Positions 47,465 through 55,478 of a stretch of DNA of 64,000 nt are shown in pieces. This stretch comes from Kocuria tytonis. Lineage in GTDB: Bacteria; Actinomycetota; Actinomycetes; Actinomycetales; Micrococcaceae. The stretch is from the NCBI RefSeq assembly GCF_003226895.2, contig NZ_PNJG02000004.1, positions 1-64,000 of the forward strand, written 5' to 3'. Under the pieces are notes generated by a model. The model saw only the letters and a program-made list of their open reading frames with translations, searched no databases and was not told where the DNA came from. Positions within the stretch are counted from its first letter, which is position 1, and the number at the start of each line of letters is the position of its first letter. Made by a program: the position numbers and the translations under genes.

Positions 47465-48955
47465 ATGTCCTCTGCCGCTCCGGCCGAACCACGCACGCTC
47501 GCCCCCCAGGGCACCACCGGGACCATTGCGGTGCTGCTCGTGGCCGCGTTCGTGGTGATCCTCAACGAGACCGTCCTGAACGTGGCGCTGCCCCACATCA
47601 TGGGAGACCTGCACGTGGACGCCGCCACGGTGCAGTGGGTGACTACGTCCTTCATGCTCACGATGGCCGTGGTGATCCCCACCACCGGGTTCCTGCTACA
47701 ACGCTTCAGTACCCGCGCGGTGTTCGCCCTGGCCATGGGCAGTTTCGCGGCCGGGACCCTGCTGGCCGCGCTGTCCCCGAGTTTCGGGGTGCTGATCGCC
47801 GCGCGCGTGATTCAGGCCTTCGGCTCGGCGATCATGCTCCCGCTGCTGATGACCACCATCCTCATGCTCGTCCCCCAGCAGCGCCGCGGGGTGGTGATGG
47901 GCAACGTGTCCATCGTGATCTCGGTGGCCCCCGCCCTGGGTCCCACGCTATCCGGGTTGATCCTGGCGCACTTTCCGTGGCGCACGGTGTTCTGGTTCGT
48001 ACTGCCCATCGTCCTGCTGGCCCTGGTGATCGGCCTGCTGCGGTTGCGGGACGTGAGCGAACGCGGGAGCCTCACACTGGACCTGCTGTCCGTGGTGCTG
48101 TCCGTGCTGGGCTTCGGTTCCCTGGTCCAGGGCCTTTCCGTGGTGGGGGCCGCCGGTTCCCACGCCGGCACCGAGTCCGGCTGGCTTTCCACGACCGCCG
48201 GCGGTGCCACCGTGCTCGCGCTGGGCGTGGTCCTCGTGGCCCTGTTCGTGTGGCGGCAGATCCGGTTGCAGCGCAAGGACCAACCGTTCCTGGACCTGCG
48301 CACGTTCCGGCACCGGGACTTCACGGTCTCCGTGGCGGTGCTCGCGCTCGGCATGATGGCGTTGTTCGGCGGTGTGATCGTGTTGCCCCTCTACCTGCAG
48401 ACGGGCCGCGGGCTGGACACCCTGCAGACCGGCCTGATCCTGCTGCCCGGTGGGCTCATCATGGGTCTGCTGGGACCGCTCGTGGGTCGGTTGTTCGACG
48501 CGTTCGGCCCCCGCCCCCTGGCTGTTCCCGGCGCCGCACTGCTGACCCTCGTGATGTTCGGCTTCTCCCGGTTGCAGTCCGACACCCCCGTGTGGTGGAT
48601 CGTGACCCTGCAGATCTCCATGTCCGTGGGGCTCGCGCTGATCTTCACGCCCGCGTTCACCTCCGGGCTGAACCCGCTGCCGCCGCAGTTGTACTCGCAC
48701 GGTTCCGCGACGCTGTCCACGTTGCAACAGGTGGCCGGCGGTGCGGGCACGGCGTTGCTCGTGGGCGTCCTGCAGGCCGGCACCGTGATTCATGGACAGG
48801 CCGACGGCACCACCGTGACCGATTCCATCCCCGGTGTCCACGCGGCATTCGTCACCGCCACGGTGATCGCGGCGATCGTCCTCGTGCTCACGTGCTTCAT
48901 GCGCCGCTCCACCCCCACGGAACTGACCCGCGTGGGGGACGACGCCGCTCGGTAA
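47465..48955 (+). CDS. MFS multidrug-type exporter, DHA2 (14-TMS) family, 496 aa
   Basis: About 14 hydrophobic helices. ETVLNVALPHIMGDL at the first helix, WVTTSFMLTMAVVIPTTGFL, and motif C-like SVAPALGPTLSG near helix 5 identify a proton-driven drug:H+ antiporter of the EmrB/QacA/LmrB type. The ATG at 47465 is the start that precedes the first helix by a normal ~20 residues; upstream in-frame sequence is not protein-like. Substrate unknown. It is divergent from the FAD-binding protein over 246 bp and ends at a strong bidirectional hairpin. Confidence 0.9.
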   Translation: MSSAAPAEPRTLAPQGTTGTIAVLLVAAFVVILNETVLNVALPHIMGDLHVDAATVQWVTTSFMLTMAVVIPTTGFLLQRFSTRAVFALAMGSFAAGTLLAALSPSFGVLIAARVIQAFGSAIMLPLLMTTILMLVPQQRRGVVMGNVSIVISVAPALGPTLSGLILAHFPWRTVFWFVLPIVLLALVIGLLRLRDVSERGSLTLDLLSVVLSVLGFGSLVQGLSVVGAAGSHAGTESGWLSTTAGGATVLALGVVLVALFVWRQIRLQRKDQPFLDLRTFRHRDFTVSVAVLALGMMALFGGVIVLPLYLQTGRGLDTLQTGLILLPGGLIMGLLGPLVGRLFDAFGPRPLAVPGAALLTLVMFGFSRLQSDTPVWWIVTLQISMSVGLALIFTPAFTSGLNPLPPQLYSHGSATLSTLQQVAGGAGTALLVGVLQAGTVIHGQADGTTVTDSIPGVHAAFVTATVIAAIVLVLTCFMRRSTPTELTRVGDDAAR

Positions 48956-49018
48956 TGTCCGCGCGCGGATGCCGCAGCGCTGTCGTACCCCGCCCACGAA
49001 CCGCTCGAGAACATCCGA

Positions 49019-49064
49019 GGCCCGAAAAGGCACGCTGCCAATCGGTGGCGTGCCCTTTCGGGCC
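49019..49064. terminator. Bidirectional terminator between exporter and subtilase genes
   Basis: Arms 49019-49035 and 49048-49064 pair over 17 bp with one mismatch, and a CCA/TGG stem extends the loop side. It lies between the two converging genes. Confidence 0.8.
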
Positions 49065-49096
49065 AGGAATGCAGCGGGTGGATCACCGCGGGGCGG

Positions 49097-51055
49097 TCAC
49101 TTGATGCGGGTGACCTTGACACCCCCGCGCGGGGTCCAGGTGTACTGCGTGCGCTCGCCCGTCTTGATGTTCTGGAACCGCTGGTAGGCGCCGGTGGACG
49201 TGCGGACCTCTGGGGAGATCGGGTACCCCGCCTTGGTCTCGTACCCCTTGCGGACCCAGATCTGGCCGATGCCCGAGCTCTCGACGATCGGTTGCGCACC
49301 CGTGCGAGCGCTCCACAGGATCTTGGTGGTCTTGCCCGAACGCGGGTCCACGAAGCTCTGGTAGTAGCCTCCCGTGGCGGTGCGCTGCTCGTTGTTGAAC
49401 GGGATGCCCACCGCGCGGGCACCGCCCAGGCCCTCGTGGCGCGAGCCGATGCCCGTCCACGTGCGGACCTCGCGCACCCCGGTGCGGGAGGACCAGTAGA
49501 GCTTGGTGGTGCGCCCGTTCTTCACGAAGTGCTGCACGACGCCGCCCACGCCCGTGTCCCGCTCCCCGGTGGTCGGATTGCCGTAGACGCCCGCCTCGCC
49601 GTGGGACTTGTAGTACGTGGCGATCGCCCCGCGCGTGGTGGGCGCCACCGCGCGGGCGGCGCGCACCGCGTCCACCTTGCGGTAACCGTTCACGTTCACG
49701 CCGGTGTCCCGCAGGGTCTTACGGATGGCCTCCACGCCGATGTTCGGGTTGCGTTCCTTCATGAGCGCGATCACCCCGGACACGTGCGGCGCCGCCATGG
49801 ACGTCCCGCTCAGGTCCCCGTACGAGGGAGCGCCCAGGCTGAACTTCCCCGTGTTGACCGTTGACCAGATGGGCGCGTTGGTGTCCCCGCCCGGGGCCGC
49901 GACGTCCACCATGGGGCCCCAGTTCGAGTAGCCGGTGATTTTGTTGTGGGACGACGTCGCGGCGACCACGATCGCGCCGCCACAGTTAGCGGGGGCGGCG
50001 AGGTTGGCGCTCTTGCCCGCGTTACCGGCCGCGACCACGAGTGGGACCCCGATCTTGTGCATCCGGTTGACCGCGTTCTGCATGACGGGCGCGCACGTGG
50101 GGGCGTCCCAGGCCTCGGAGAGGTTCACGACCTTGGCGGGGGTCGTATTGCGCGGGACCCCCGGGATGGCGATGCCCGCGGACCACATCACACCGTCCGC
50201 GATGTCCGAGACGTACCCGCGACCGTCCGCTCCCAGGACGCGGGCGTGCTGGATCCGGGCGTCCGGGGCCACCCCGGCGATCCCCGTGCGGTTGTTGGTG
50301 TGGGCCGCGGCGATCCCGGCCACGTGCGAACCGTGCCACCAGTTGGGCCGTCCGGGGCTCCAGTCGCCCTCGTCCTGGGGGTTGCCGTCCCGCCCGTTGC
50401 CGTCCCGCGAGTGGTACAGGTCCGAGAGGAAGTCGTACCCGCGCACCGTGCGCTGATTGAGGTCCGGGTGGTTGATCTGGCCCGTGTCCGCGATTCCGAT
50501 CACCACACCATTGCCCGTGCCGTGGGACCACGCGGAGGGCACGCCGATGTTGCGGGGACCCCACTGGTAGTTCCAGTAGCGGTCGTTCGGGGCGGACGCC
50601 GCGTGCGCCGCGAGCCCGTTGACCACGATCAGGTCCGGTTCCGCCGATTCCACGGCGGGGTCCTTCTCGAGGGTCTCGACCACCGCTTGCTGCTCCGCCT
50701 TGTCGAGCATCGTGTCGGATTCCACGACCTGCTCGGCGTTGCCCGTGGTCTTGACGATCTCCGGGTCCTCGATCTCGGTGGCCGTCTCCACCTCGGTCAG
50801 GACCTCTTCCTTCTGCGCCTCGGGGACGTGGTCCTTGAACTTCACCACGACCCGGTCGGTTTCCGCCAGGACCTTGCCCTGGGCGCCCGTTCCCCTTCCG
50901 AGGGATTCGACGCCGCCCACGGTCGGGGGTTTCGTCTGAGCCTGTTGTTCCGGGGTGGGTCCCTCCGGGGGTGCCGCCGAGGCGGGTGCGGCCGTGGCCA
51001 GCAACAGCGCGGAGACGGACAACGTGAGAAGTGTTCGGGCGGAGCGTCGTGGCAT
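49097..51055 (-). CDS. Secreted subtilisin-family (S8) serine protease with LGFP repeats, 652 aa
   Basis: A Sec signal peptide (residues 1-28, ending ASA). An inhibitor-like propeptide runs to about 145 (VVVKFKDHVPEA, then DPAVESAEPDLIV). The catalytic domain has Asp190 (GIADTG), His241 (HGSHVAG), oxyanion Asn345 (VAAGNAG) and Ser419 (SGTSMAAPH). The last ~175 residues carry about three LGFP-type repeats (GNPTTGER, WSSRTGVREV, WSARTGAQPI), a module thought to bind the cell wall. An extracellular, wall-retained protease is therefore likely. ATG at 51055 with AGGGGG 5 nt upstream. Confidence 0.93.
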   Translation of the reverse strand: MPRRSARTLLTLSVSALLLATAAPASAAPPEGPTPEQQAQTKPPTVGGVESLGRGTGAQGKVLAETDRVVVKFKDHVPEAQKEEVLTEVETATEIEDPEIVKTTGNAEQVVESDTMLDKAEQQAVVETLEKDPAVESAEPDLIVVNGLAAHAASAPNDRYWNYQWGPRNIGVPSAWSHGTGNGVVIGIADTGQINHPDLNQRTVRGYDFLSDLYHSRDGNGRDGNPQDEGDWSPGRPNWWHGSHVAGIAAAHTNNRTGIAGVAPDARIQHARVLGADGRGYVSDIADGVMWSAGIAIPGVPRNTTPAKVVNLSEAWDAPTCAPVMQNAVNRMHKIGVPLVVAAGNAGKSANLAAPANCGGAIVVAATSSHNKITGYSNWGPMVDVAAPGGDTNAPIWSTVNTGKFSLGAPSYGDLSGTSMAAPHVSGVIALMKERNPNIGVEAIRKTLRDTGVNVNGYRKVDAVRAARAVAPTTRGAIATYYKSHGEAGVYGNPTTGERDTGVGGVVQHFVKNGRTTKLYWSSRTGVREVRTWTGIGSRHEGLGGARAVGIPFNNEQRTATGGYYQSFVDPRSGKTTKILWSARTGAQPIVESSGIGQIWVRKGYETKAGYPISPEVRTSTGAYQRFQNIKTGERTQYTWTPRGGVKVTRIK

Positions 51056-51153
51056 GATTTCCCCCTCGGGAATCAGCTCGCGGAGGCGGGATCAGCACCG
51101 GATCGAGGTGGCTGACGCCCGTGGGCGGGAGCACCGGACTGCGAGTGCCACGG

Positions 51154-51169
51154 ACTTTACCAATGTAAA
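51154..51169 (-). promoter_or_regulatory. Possible promoter/operator upstream of the subtilase gene
   Basis: On the minus strand TAAAGT (51159-51154) could be a -10 box about 100 bp before the subtilase start. It overlaps an AT-rich inverted repeat TTTAC-CAAT-GTAAA (51156-51169 region), which stands out in GC-rich surroundings and may be a regulator site. Confidence 0.4.
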
Positions 51170-51196
51170 TATCGCGAGGGTACCCCCGACACGAAC

Positions 51197-51225
51197 GAGG
51201 GCCCCACATGACGTGTGGGGCCCTC
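51197..51225. terminator. Terminator of tRNA-Ser(GCT)
   Basis: A perfect 12-bp stem (51197-51208 with 51214-51225) with a 5-nt loop lies 10 nt beyond the 3' end of the leftward tRNA. Confidence 0.8.
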
Positions 51226-51234
51226 GACATTTCG

Positions 51235-51323
51235 CGGAGACGGGGGGATTTGAACCCCCGGTCCGGTTTAACCCGGACCCTTCATTAGCAGTGAAGTCCA
51301 TTCGGCCGCTCTGGCACGTCTCC
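51235..51323 (-). tRNA. tRNA-Ser (anticodon GCT)
   Basis: On the minus strand: acceptor GGAGACG/CGTCTCC, anticodon stem CTTCA/TGAAG around CTGCTAA, a long class II variable arm (GGTCCGGGTTAAACCGGACC) and T arm with GGTTCAAATCC. CCA is not encoded. TAAGCT at 51388-51383 is a candidate -10 box. Confidence 0.96.
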
Positions 51324-51523
51324 GTGTCGTTCGTGATGCTCCAGTTCCATGAGAACAGGCTCATCCCAAAACAACGGACGTCAGCTTATCGGCACGGTGC
51401 GCGAGCGGTCAAAGCGGCGGGCGCGTCGTTCCCGCCGGGATGCAGCGGCAGCACACCCCGGCGTGGTAGTCATGGTGCGGGGCGTTGTGCTCCGTCCGCT
51501 TCCTCCCGAAAGGTCTTCGTCCC

Positions 51524-52645
51524 GTGCGATCACTCGTCGTCACCGCGTGGTTCCCCGACGCGGAAACCCCCAGCCGCACCCCCTTCATCGTGGAGCACTG
51601 CTGGGCGCTGCAGGAAGCGGGCCACGACGTCGCTGCGGTGCACGTGAACATCGGTTGCCGCTCGCGCACCACGGAGCAAGAGGTCTACCAGGGCATCCCC
51701 GTCACCCGTGTGTGGCTCGATGTGATGGATCCTCGTTCCTACGCGCACGTGACCCGCGTGCTCTCCGCCGGGCTGCGCGGCGCGGACGTGCTGCACACGA
51801 TGGCGTTCTCCGCGGTCCTGCTGAGCGCACCGGCCTGGGCCGTGCGACGGCTGCCCTGGGTACACACCGAGCACTGGAACGGAGTGGTCAATCCCGCGAG
51901 TGTAAATCCGCTGTGGCAGCGGTTGGCGTGGCTGCGGCATGCCTTGCGACTGCCTCACGTGGTCACGGGCGTGACCGCCGAGCTGTGCACCGAGATGGCG
52001 CGCTTCTCCCGCCCCGGGGCGACCCACGTGGTGCCGTGCGTCGTGGAGAACCCTCACCCGGCCGCCGAGTTCCCGGCGAGCCCGCCCCTGCGACTGGTGG
52101 GCGTGGGGGCACTCATCGATCGCAAACGCCCCGTCCTGGCGTTGGAGACCGTCGCGGAACTGGTGCGCCGCGGAGTGGACGTGCACTACACCCTGGTGGG
52201 CAAGGGCCCCCTCATGGAGTCCCTCCCGCAGACCGCCCGTGAGCTGGGCATCGAGGACCGGGTCGAGCTGACCGGGGCGGTCTCCCCGGCGGAGATCGCC
52301 CAGCGGCTCTCCGACGCGCACATCTTCTTCCTCCCGAGCGCCCAGGAGAACTTCTTCACCGCGGTTGCCGAGGCGATCGCGGCCGGACGGCCCGCCGCGG
52401 TCCCCCTGAGCGGTGGGTTCGACGACTACTGCACCCCCGAGAACTCGGTGCTCACCCACAGCTGGGACGTCCCCGTGCTCGCGGACGCGATCGAGACCGC
52501 GCGGGACCGCTTCCGTGAGGCCGATCCGGCCGCCATCGCCGCCACCGTGCGCTCCCGGTTCTCCCGCGCGGAGATCGGTGCGCAGTTCTCCCGGCTCTAC
52601 CGTGCCGTGACGCGGGATGCGTCCGGTCGACACGCGAGTCGATAA
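51524..52645 (+). CDS. GT4-family glycosyltransferase, 373 aa
   Basis: A GT-B fold enzyme: SLVVTAWFPDAETPS at the start, HTMAFSAVLL and VHTEHWNGVVNP in the acceptor domain, VGALIDRKRP and AQENFFTAVAEAIAAGRPAA (EX7E) in the donor domain. It is paralogous to the enzyme at 32688-33794. I used GTG at 51524 (GAAAGG about 10 nt upstream), which matches the first strand; the upstream ATG at 51485 adds 13 residues. It is followed by a flippase and a GT2 enzyme, so it likely helps build a surface glycan or teichoic-like polymer. Confidence 0.88.
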   Translation: MRSLVVTAWFPDAETPSRTPFIVEHCWALQEAGHDVAAVHVNIGCRSRTTEQEVYQGIPVTRVWLDVMDPRSYAHVTRVLSAGLRGADVLHTMAFSAVLLSAPAWAVRRLPWVHTEHWNGVVNPASVNPLWQRLAWLRHALRLPHVVTGVTAELCTEMARFSRPGATHVVPCVVENPHPAAEFPASPPLRLVGVGALIDRKRPVLALETVAELVRRGVDVHYTLVGKGPLMESLPQTARELGIEDRVELTGAVSPAEIAQRLSDAHIFFLPSAQENFFTAVAEAIAAGRPAAVPLSGGFDDYCTPENSVLTHSWDVPVLADAIETARDRFREADPAAIAATVRSRFSRAEIGAQFSRLYRAVTRDASGRHASR

Positions 52646-52655
52646 ACTCCAGGAT

Positions 52656-54158
52656 GTGACATCCTCCCCCACCTCAGGCTCCCCCTCTCGGCGGTGGCGG
52701 GGAATCCTCTTCCCCCCGCCGAATCACGAGAACCGGGACAACCCCATCGGTTCGTCGTTCGCGTTAACCGTGATCGCCGTGTTCGTGCAGGGACTCTCCC
52801 GTTTCGGGTACAGCCTGCTGGTGGGCAACATCCTGGGCAGTGAGATCCTGGGGCGGGTCAACCTGGCCATCTCCCTGGCCCTGTTCCTGGTCCTGCTGTG
52901 GCCGCAGGCCTCGGGCAACGCGGCGGCCAAGTTCATTGCCATGGCGCGCGGTCAGCAACACCGCGAGGAGCAGTTGTCCGTGGCGGTCTACGCGTCACGC
53001 ACCGCGGCCCTGGCCTCGGCGGTGCTGGCCGTGGTGGCGGTCGTGGTGGCCACGTACTTCCTGCACCTGCCCCCAAGCTACGCGCTGTCCGCGGGCCTGC
53101 TGGTGATCGCGCTGTCCGCCTACAACTTCGTACGCGGTGTGCGCACCGGCAACAACCAGTTCGTGACCACGGCCGTGTGGGACTGCATCAGCTCGGGGAT
53201 CACACTGACCCTCCTGCTCGTGGTGCTGCTGGGTGGTTTCACACCGCTGCTGCTGGTGCCGCTGAGCCTGGGCTACCTGATCTACGCGATCCCGGGCTGG
53301 CCGCACCGTTCCGGCGGCCCGCTGCCCACATCCCTCAAACGGCAGATCAACTCGTTCACGGCGTGGGCGTCCATCAACATCCTCACCGCTTCGGGTCTGC
53401 TGCAACTGTCCATGATGCTCGGCAAGCACTACGACACCCCCGCCGCGGTGGGTCAGTACTCCGCCGCGGTGAGCATCGCGACGCCGGCCAGCATGCTCTC
53501 CTCCTCCATGCTCGTGGCCCTCGCGCCGGCCGTGGCCCGCATGTTCACCGCCGGGGACATGGCCGGCATGAAACAGCAGCTCGATTCCATCCTGCGGGTC
53601 ATGGTGCTCATGTTCCTGCCCGTGTTCGGCGTGGGCATCCTCTGGGCGCCGTACGTGATCCACGGGCTCTACAACGCCCGCGCCGAGGAGTTCACCGGGG
53701 CCGTCCCCCTGCTCATCGTCCTGTTCTTCGCGGTCTCCGCCACGAGCTTCAACGCCTCCAACTCGCGGCTCAACGGCGGAGAGAGCTGGGGGGTCCGCGC
53801 ACTCGCGGCGTGCAACGCGCTCGGGCTGATCCTGGGCGTCGCCACCGTCCTGTGGTGGGGTCCGCGGCTCGGTGTCATGGCCGCGGCCATGGGGTACCTG
53901 GTCGGCTGCCTCATCAGTGCGGTGGGGCCGCTGATCATTGTGTGGGTCCACGACCGCATGAAATGGTCCGGTCTCATGTTCCGGGTGATGTTGGGGTACG
54001 TGCTGATCCTGTCCGGGCTGTGGCTCGTGTTCACGCACCAGGGCGTGCTCGTGACCGTCCTGGCGACCGTGGCTTTCCTGGCGCTGTGGTGTGCGATCTC
54101 ATGGCGTGATCTCGCACCGCGTGTGGCCATGGTCATGCGCAGGTTCCGTCGCGGCTGA
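52656..54158 (+). CDS. Polysaccharide flippase (MATE-like/MOP superfamily), 500 aa
   Basis: A membrane protein with about 12-14 helices, SSFALTVIAVFVQGLSRFGYSL-like first helix, and the family layout of O-antigen/teichuronic-acid exporters (RfbX type). A short cytoplasmic Ser/Pro-rich N-terminus precedes it. GTG at 52656 is 7 nt after TAAACT (52643-52648), a -10 box that includes the stop codon of the upstream glycosyltransferase. An alternative ATG at 52617 would overlap that gene by 29 bp. Presumably flips a lipid-linked glycan made by the neighbouring transferases. Confidence 0.85.
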   Translation: MTSSPTSGSPSRRWRGILFPPPNHENRDNPIGSSFALTVIAVFVQGLSRFGYSLLVGNILGSEILGRVNLAISLALFLVLLWPQASGNAAAKFIAMARGQQHREEQLSVAVYASRTAALASAVLAVVAVVVATYFLHLPPSYALSAGLLVIALSAYNFVRGVRTGNNQFVTTAVWDCISSGITLTLLLVVLLGGFTPLLLVPLSLGYLIYAIPGWPHRSGGPLPTSLKRQINSFTAWASINILTASGLLQLSMMLGKHYDTPAAVGQYSAAVSIATPASMLSSSMLVALAPAVARMFTAGDMAGMKQQLDSILRVMVLMFLPVFGVGILWAPYVIHGLYNARAEEFTGAVPLLIVLFFAVSATSFNASNSRLNGGESWGVRALAACNALGLILGVATVLWWGPRLGVMAAAMGYLVGCLISAVGPLIIVWVHDRMKWSGLMFRVMLGYVLILSGLWLVFTHQGVLVTVLATVAFLALWCAISWRDLAPRVAMVMRRFRRG

Positions 54159-54180
54159 CCCCATCACGACGGCGGCCGGT

Positions 54181-55314
54181 TCAGTTCCGCGACCCCGCGG
54201 CGAGCGCCCAGCGGTAACGCAGCATCTGGACGGCGCTCGCGGCGACCACCCGCAGGGGTGCCTGCCGGCCCAGTACCCGGGTCCAGCGCTCGGTGCGCAG
54301 CGCCCCCGGCGTGGTGTAACGACGTCGCTCGGCCAGGGCCGCGAGCAACTCCCGCTCCCCCGCGCCCGGGGACAACAACCGCGCGACCCGCAGGTCCGCG
54401 CGCGAGAGCTGGTCCGTCACGTGCGGCGCGTACTGCGTCAGTTCTTCGAACACGGCATTCGCCGACCGCGCGTAGTTGGCGTCCCAGGTCCCCGAGCGCA
54501 CGGCGTGCTCCAGAGCGGGGAAGAAGTTCACGCGGATGTACTTGAGGATGTAGGACCGCTTCAGCTCGTCCGGGGCCCCTGCGAACCAGGGTTCGCGTAT
54601 CAGGTCCAGCGCGGCGGCCACCTCGTCGCGTATTGGGAGGGACTGCCGGGAGACCCGCGCGTCGGCATCGGCGTGGACGAGGTAACCGGGCGTGCCCGGC
54701 GCGGAGTCGATCCGGCGGGAACCCGCGTAGAGGGCCATGACGAAGGACTGGTCCTCCCCGGTGCGCACGGACTCGTCGAACCGGGCACCCATCTGCCGAG
54801 CGGCGTCGACCCGGACGAGGCCGAATGCCGTGCTGCGGTACCCCAGGCGGTCCTTCACAGGATCCAGATCCGAACGGCGCAACGGCCTGACGATGGGGGT
54901 GATGTCCACCCTCGGGTTCTCGTGGTGCTGGAAGGGCATGACCAGGTCGCTACCGCGCCGCTCCGCGATCCCGAGCCAGCGGGTGACGGCCCCCGGGTCC
55001 AGGGTGTCGTCGCTGTCCAGGAAGCTCACGTAGCGGGCGGATGTCCCGCGCAGGGCCTCGTTGCGCGGCACCGCGGCCGTGACGCCCTTGTCCTCGCACT
55101 CCAGGATGTTGACCAGCGCCCGCTGGGTCTCCGACAGCATCCCGGCCACCTGAGCTGCTGTGAGGTGGTGGGCCACCACGGTCACGCGGCACTGCCCCGG
55201 GGCCGCCCCCGTGCTCGCGCGCAGCGCCGATGCCACGGCGCGCCCGAGCGGACGGGTGGTGGAATGCACAGGGATGACGATGTCCACGAGCGGTTGATCA
55301 GAGCGTTCGGTCAT
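54181..55314 (-). CDS. GT2-like glycosyltransferase, 377 aa
   Basis: A GT-A fold: VDIVIPVHSTTRPL at the start, metal/nucleotide-binding DSDD in SFLDSDDTLDPG near 98, and an ED motif in RTGEDQSFVMAL. The C-terminal third is helical with no membrane segment. ATG at 55314 follows TAGTCT (55326-55321) by 6 nt, a leaderless start. It converges with the flippase, separated by only 22 bp, and belongs functionally to that cluster. Confidence 0.85.
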   Translation of the reverse strand: MTERSDQPLVDIVIPVHSTTRPLGRAVASALRASTGAAPGQCRVTVVAHHLTAAQVAGMLSETQRALVNILECEDKGVTAAVPRNEALRGTSARYVSFLDSDDTLDPGAVTRWLGIAERRGSDLVMPFQHHENPRVDITPIVRPLRRSDLDPVKDRLGYRSTAFGLVRVDAARQMGARFDESVRTGEDQSFVMALYAGSRRIDSAPGTPGYLVHADADARVSRQSLPIRDEVAAALDLIREPWFAGAPDELKRSYILKYIRVNFFPALEHAVRSGTWDANYARSANAVFEELTQYAPHVTDQLSRADLRVARLLSPGAGERELLAALAERRRYTTPGALRTERWTRVLGRQAPLRVVAASAVQMLRYRWALAAGSRN

Positions 55315-55478
55315 GCGCCCAGACTAGGTCAGCGCAGCCTGGCGTTGCCTGGGCTCAGCCCTCCCCGGCCTCGCGTTCGCGGGGGCCCGGGCCCTCCGGT
55401 GCCACGCTCCACGGTGCCGCCGTGCGAGCCGGACGGCTGCATTCGACCGGCACTCATGGGCCACGCCGGGGCGGGGTC

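Noticed and set aside
51485-51523. Upstream ATG start for the second GT4 gene
   Set aside because: It adds 13 residues before the first beta-strand; GTG at 51524 gives the same N-terminus as the paralogue.
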